Below, in pieces: positions 9,032 to 16,280 of a stretch of DNA of 16,280 bases (within the stretch, counting starts at the first letter, position 1; each line of letters starts with the position of its first letter). Location: contig JABUQX010038944.1 of assembly GCA_015478945.1 (NCBI GenBank), forward strand, positions 25,001 through 41,280, read 5' to 3'. The notes under the pieces are model-generated. The model was not told where the DNA came from. It did no database searches and saw only the letters and a program-made list of their open reading frames with translations. The position numbers and the translations under genes were made by a program. The DNA is from Trachelipus rathkii (taxonomy: Eukaryota > Arthropoda > Malacostraca > Isopoda > Trachelipodidae).

Positions 9032-10209
<1,178 letters not shown>

Positions 10210-10242
<33 letters not shown>

Positions 10243-10269
10243 GGTATATATATATATATATATTTATGA

Positions 10270-10340
<71 letters not shown>

Positions 10341-10415
10341 ATTAGTTATATATATATATATATATATATTTATTTATTTAAATCTATGTATTATATATAT
10401 ATATATATATATATA
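10210..10415. repeat. (AT)n microsatellite cluster
   Basis: Four AT blocks separated by TTATGG, TTTATGAAG, GTTATTAG and TTTATTTATTTAAATCTATGTA. The last spacer copies the sequence just left of the cluster. Confidence 0.93.
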
Positions 10416-13007
<2,592 letters not shown>

Positions 13008-13094
13008 TAATGATATACTATATAGTAGAAGGACTTTTCTGTTTTAACGTGGTTTGTGAGTTTTTGAATTTGTATTTTTTTTTTTTTTAATTTT

Positions 13095-13214
13095 TTAATA
13101 GAAGGATACGTTCAAGTTTAAGTGGCAAAATGACATGATATCATAAAATATATAGGACACTTTTACCGTGTTTACGACCTCCGATCCAGTTTTAATGTTT
13201 TTTTTTATTAAACT
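13095..13214 (-). repeat. Inverted copy of the 134-bp repeat unit
   Basis: Read on the minus strand this runs ATTAAAACTGGATCGGAGG, TCGTAAACACGGTAAAAG, TCCTATATATTTT and TTTTGCCAC. It matches, with small gaps, the stretch from 13626 to about 13720 on the + strand. It lies just left of the GC-rich foldback. Confidence 0.6.
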
Positions 13215-13439
13215 AAAGGAATACCCAAGGGTAAACCGAAAGGATGGCAGGAGTCGGGGGTCTCCGGCCTTCCGGGAATGACAGGGTAGGACTTATCCCC
13301 CACTCCGGGAGGGTTCTTCCGGCACCCCCCGCGACAACATCCCAAATACATACGTTCGCCCCCAGAAGGCCGGAGAGACCCCGCGGACTCCTGTCATACT
13401 TTGGCGCATTTATAAAGCGCATTGGGTATTTCCCTTTTA
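13214..13439. mobile_element. GC-rich foldback element
   Basis: Left arm words AAAGGAATACCCAA, GGCAGGAGTC, GGGGGTCT, CCGGCCTTCC (13215-13274) recur in the same order on the opposite strand from 13438 leftward to about 13360. There they read AAAGGGAAATACCCAA, GACAGGAGTCC, GGGGTCT, CCGGCCTTCT. Arms are about 60-78 bases with small gaps, around an 85-base centre. The right arm holds an extra GCGC-A-TTTATAAA-GCGC mini-palindrome (13404-13420). The overlapping open frames on both strands (13244-13630 and 13213-13584) come from this symmetry and the A-runs beside it, not from a gene. Confidence 0.72.
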
Positions 13440-13534
13440 GTGTTGAAAAAAACACCCAAAAAATAAATAAAAAATATTTACCTAAAAAATTACTTTTTTT
13501 TTTTTCGAAAATTAATTTAGAAATAATTTCGAAA

Positions 13535-13790
13535 TTTGAGCCATGTCCCTTTCCGTCACCACTTAAATCCATTGTTAGTATCATATACTACAATATATTT
13601 AAAAAAAAACAAAAAAAAAAAAAAAATTAAAACTGACGGACGTCGTAAAACGGAAAAGGTCTAATATTTTTGAACTCATGGTCATGTCCGTTACCACGGA
13701 AATTGATTGTTAGGATCATATACTTAAAATCATTAAAAAAGAAAAAAAAAATTCATAACTGACGGAGTCGTAAAAAACAGGTTCAGGTCC
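13535..13790 (+). repeat. Two diverged tandem copies of a ~134-bp unit
   Basis: Copy A (13535-13668) and copy B (13669-13790) share TTTGA, CATG, TCCGT.ACCAC, ATTGTTAG.ATCATATACT, a long A-run, ACTGACGG and GTCGTAAAA in order. They differ by perhaps a fifth of bases and by small gaps. A third copy lies inverted at 13095-13214, so a foldback with tandem repeats in its arms is plausible. Confidence 0.7.
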
Positions 13791-13795
13791 TATAT

Positions 13796-13875
13796 AATAT
13801 ATATATATATATTAATATATATATATTATTATATATATATATATATTACTATATATAATCACTATATTTATATAG
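13796..13875. repeat. Short AT-rich low-complexity block
   Basis: TA runs broken by TTAATA, TTATTA and CACTATATT. Confidence 0.85.
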
Positions 13876-13894
13876 GAAGAGGTATATAATATGG

Positions 13895-14315
13895 AAAGTT
13901 AACTTAACGCCCAAGGTGACGAGGGAAGCGGGAGTCGGTAAATAAAAATTTTTCAAACAAATACTAACCTCTATGATACCATAAATAGATGTTTATTGGT
14001 CGAAATGAAGACACATTTTTTTGTTCCGCTGACCTAACTAAAACCTACCGTAAGACCTCAACCTAAACCTATCAATAGACCTAACCTAACGCTAACGCCG
14101 TAACCTAGAAACTTACAACCTAGAACACATAAGATGGGTTCGCTAGACCTCCGATTTCGCCCCTAGAACAAAGTAAAAAAAAAAAAAAAAGAAGAAAAAA
14201 AATTCATTGATTCGACCACCTAGAACAATCTTTTATGTATCAGATACAAGATAGCACCATTGTGAAATTTTTTTTTTGATCCGAACTCTTCCGTGTGTGG
14301 GCGTTAAGTAACTTT
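13895..14315. mobile_element. 421-bp TIR element with AACCT-rich interior
   Basis: The left end AAAGTTAACTTAACGCCCA (13895-13913) matches the reverse complement of the right end, AAAGTTACTTAACGCCCA (from 14298-14315), with one base missing. Inside, 14030-14150 has ten ACCT words in irregular AACCTA/GACCTA context, like degenerate TTAGG repeats. A-runs follow near 14176 and 14270. No open frame. It fits a non-autonomous DNA element; no clear target duplication is visible. Confidence 0.6.
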
Positions 14316-14328
14316 ATCCTATAAGATA

Positions 14329-14621
14329 ACGATATAATATATATATATATAATATTATAATATAAATATATTATTATTATATAAATATAGTATAATATAA
14401 GTTATATATATTATATATATTTTGATAATATAGTTATATAACTATATTATCAAGGTATATTATATATAATGATATATATATATATATACTTATATAGTAT
14501 ATTATCTATAATTATATATATAATATATTAATATTAATACATATAATATATATATTATATATATATATTATATATGTTTATATATATATATTATGTATTA
14601 TATTATATATAATATATATAT

Positions 14622-14653
<32 letters not shown>

Positions 14654-15460
14654 ATATTTAAGACTATAAGTATATAAATAATATTATATATATATATATA
14701 TATATATTTAATAATATATTATATTTATTATAATATATATATTATACCCACTGGCAACGGCAACACGGTATATGAGTACGTTATATCTATATATATATAT
14801 ATTATATATATAGATATATATATGTTAATATGAAATAATATATATATATATTCTATACTTGGTATATATATATAATATAATAATATATTATATTATACGT
14901 ATTATATATATTTATATATAATATAATCGATATATAATATATATATTATATATAATAATATATATATACTATATATTTTATTATAAATTATATATATATA
15001 ATATACTATAAGTATATATATTATATAAATATATATATTATGTATATATATATAAATTATGCTATATTATATATATAATATATATATATGTATAAGATAT
15101 TATTATACTATATATAATATATATCAGATATAGTATTACGAATACGCATATATATATAATATATATATACTGTATAATAAATTATATATATATCGTAATA
15201 TAGTATATATACTATTAATATAGCGTATAATCACTATACATATAAATCTATAGAGTGTATTGTATATATATATAATATATCATAATGACCTATATATTAC
15301 ATAGTAGTATATATAGTTAATCTATACATATATAAACTATACACTATATATATATATATATGTATATAATATATATAATATATAAGTATATAATATATAT
15401 AATAAATATATATATGAATATAATAATATATATATTATAGATACTTATAAGTATTATATA
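14329..15460. repeat. Irregular AT-rich region
   Basis: Over 1.1 kb of A/T sequence made of TATATAATA, ATTATATA and similar phrases, not pure arrays, with isolated G or C. A slightly richer patch at 14745-14780 reads CCCACTGGCAACGGCAACACGG. No gene. The irregularity sets it apart from the clean (AT)n arrays at 8.3-11.2 kb. Confidence 0.85.
14422..14453. repeat. 32-bp perfect palindrome
   Basis: Starts TTGATAATATAGTTATA and is its own reverse complement to 14453, with centre between 14437 and 14438. It is not simple (AT)n, since it carries G and C at matched positions. Confidence 0.95.
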
Positions 15461-15624
15461 CAGTGAGAAGTCTGAGTTATAAGACTCCTTTTTTCACGGG
15501 TAACTCCGTTACTGGCCCGCTCCGCACACGGACGGGCTCAAAAAATACGTACACCGGTATCTTTTATGCGACTATAAAATAAGATTTTCGTACTTATACT
15601 GTGGATTTATGTTAATGTCAGTTT
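15461..15624. other. GC-rich island with two adjacent hairpins
   Basis: GTAAC-TCC-GTTAC (15500-15512) is followed two bases later by GCCCG-C-TCCG / CACA / CGGA-CGGGC (15515-15537), a nine-pair stem with one bulged C. The island is set between AT-rich blocks. Could be part of a small element or a structured RNA; no promoter or terminator is evident. Confidence 0.6.
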
Positions 15625-15628
15625 ATAT

Positions 15629-15660
<32 letters not shown>

Positions 15661-15735
15661 TATATTAATTATTAATTATATAATATATCATATAATTATA
15701 TATATATATTATATAATATGATTATAATATAGATT
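15625..15735. repeat. AT-rich low-complexity block
   Basis: TATATAATATATATA and TTATTAATTATATAA phrases. Confidence 0.85.
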
Positions 15736-16280
15736 ATCAAATATTATAGTGGAGTTGCCAGAAAAGATAATTTGGGTTTTTCCTGGAACCTGGCGGTTTG
15801 CCAAAAAAAAGAGTGGGAGAACGGATAGTTCAAATATTTGGAAAAACCACTTTTTGCTTTTGATTTCAAGCGTAAAAGTGCTTATAACCGAAAAAATCAT
15901 CCTCGTTGCCGCTCGGCTTCATTAAAAGCTTTTCGGGTGCAGACCCTAAACTTTTCGTAGTCATAGTAGACTTATAGATCTATTCTGATCGCTTGAGAAG
16001 ACTTTTTTTGTTATTAATAAGTTGATTTATTATTTTGGTATTTCCAAACAGCTTATATTCAAGATATTCCGATAGACAGTTCTCTTATTAATATATTTCT
16101 GCCCAAACAGCTTTAAAACTAGGTCAAAGCCACTCTGTCGTTTTTATGAAAAAACGGAGAAAATACACTTGTTCGTCAATCTGCTTAATTTAAGCATAAA
16201 GCTTAAATGCGCTTTGGGGGCTTTCGGGTGGTGTATGATCTCGTCCTATCAGCAAGGGTTCTAAATTCTTCTTTGGTCAA
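15736..16280. other. Non-repetitive sequence of balanced composition
   Basis: The composition shifts abruptly here: microsatellites stop and G+C rises. I recognise no domain. A 63-residue open frame on the minus strand (15709-15900) is hydrophobic and partly in AT repeats, so I do not call it. Possibly host intron or gene-flanking DNA. Confidence 0.4.
16203..16280 (-). CDS. Possible C-terminal coding piece, partial
   Basis: From the window edge the minus strand reads 25 residues (LTKEEFRTLADRTRSY, then TTRKPPKRI) to a TAA at 16203-16205. The mix of charged and polar residues looks more protein-like than other open frames here, but the piece is very short and no family is recognised. An inverted repeat TTTAAGC-TTTAT-GCTTAAA spans the stop region (16191-16209), and TGCTTAA-T-TTAAGCA lies at 16182-16196. 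It may be a chance open frame. Confidence 0.2.
   Translation of the reverse strand: MTKEEFRTLADRTRSYTTRKPPKRI

Noticed and set aside
13213..13630. Two overlapping 120+ residue open frames on opposite strands
   Set aside because: They arise from a GC-rich inverted repeat lacking stops, and run into A-runs giving poly-Lys; no domain is visible.

Overview
The window looks like intergenic, repeat-dominated DNA from an invertebrate animal nucleus. I could not identify one intact host protein-coding gene, tRNA, rRNA or CRISPR array. An arthropod is the best guess (a crustacean is possible). The reasons are a CsRn1/Kabuki-type Ty3/Gypsy retrotransposon, a CR1/L2-type LINE, several AACCT/TTAGG-flavoured segments like the arthropod telomere repeat, and very long (AT)n and (CT)n microsatellites. 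This assignment is inference, not proof.

Layout. 1-3082: a decayed Gypsy element on the + strand, cut by the window start. In order it has the Gag end, protease, reverse transcriptase, RNase H and integrase, with many stops and frameshifts. 3083-6606: about 3.5 kb inserted into the integrase C-terminal region. It holds GT-rich tracts, a hAT-like end pair, (AT)n arrays, a 5'-truncated CR1-like LINE with a recognisable 3' end, and AT-rich filler. 6607-7328: the Gypsy element resumes, with the integrase GPY/F module, Pol tail, Pol stop, polypurine tract and probable start of the 3' LTR, followed by (CT)76. 7.5-13.0 kb: (AT)n or (TTA)n blocks alternate with short unique-looking segments. Two of those segments look like small mobile elements abutting (AT)n at both ends: a TTAGG-bearing inverted repeat and an ACGT-rich element with a 26-bp perfect palindrome. 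13.0-14.3 kb: a GC-rich foldback element, diverged 134-bp tandem and inverted repeats, and a 421-bp element with terminal inverted repeats and AACCT-rich interior. 14.3-15.7 kb: irregular AT-rich DNA with a 32-bp perfect palindrome and one GC-rich double-hairpin island. 15.74-16.28 kb: non-repetitive DNA of more balanced composition, possibly the edge of something outside the window.

Nothing here works together as a pathway. The story is layered transposition and decay. The Gypsy element inserted first and was then split by another insertion. The (AT)n tracts appear to have expanded at and around element ends. The most interesting open question is whether several short elements preferentially sit inside (TA)n tracts, and whether the foldback complex at 13.1-13.8 kb is a new family.
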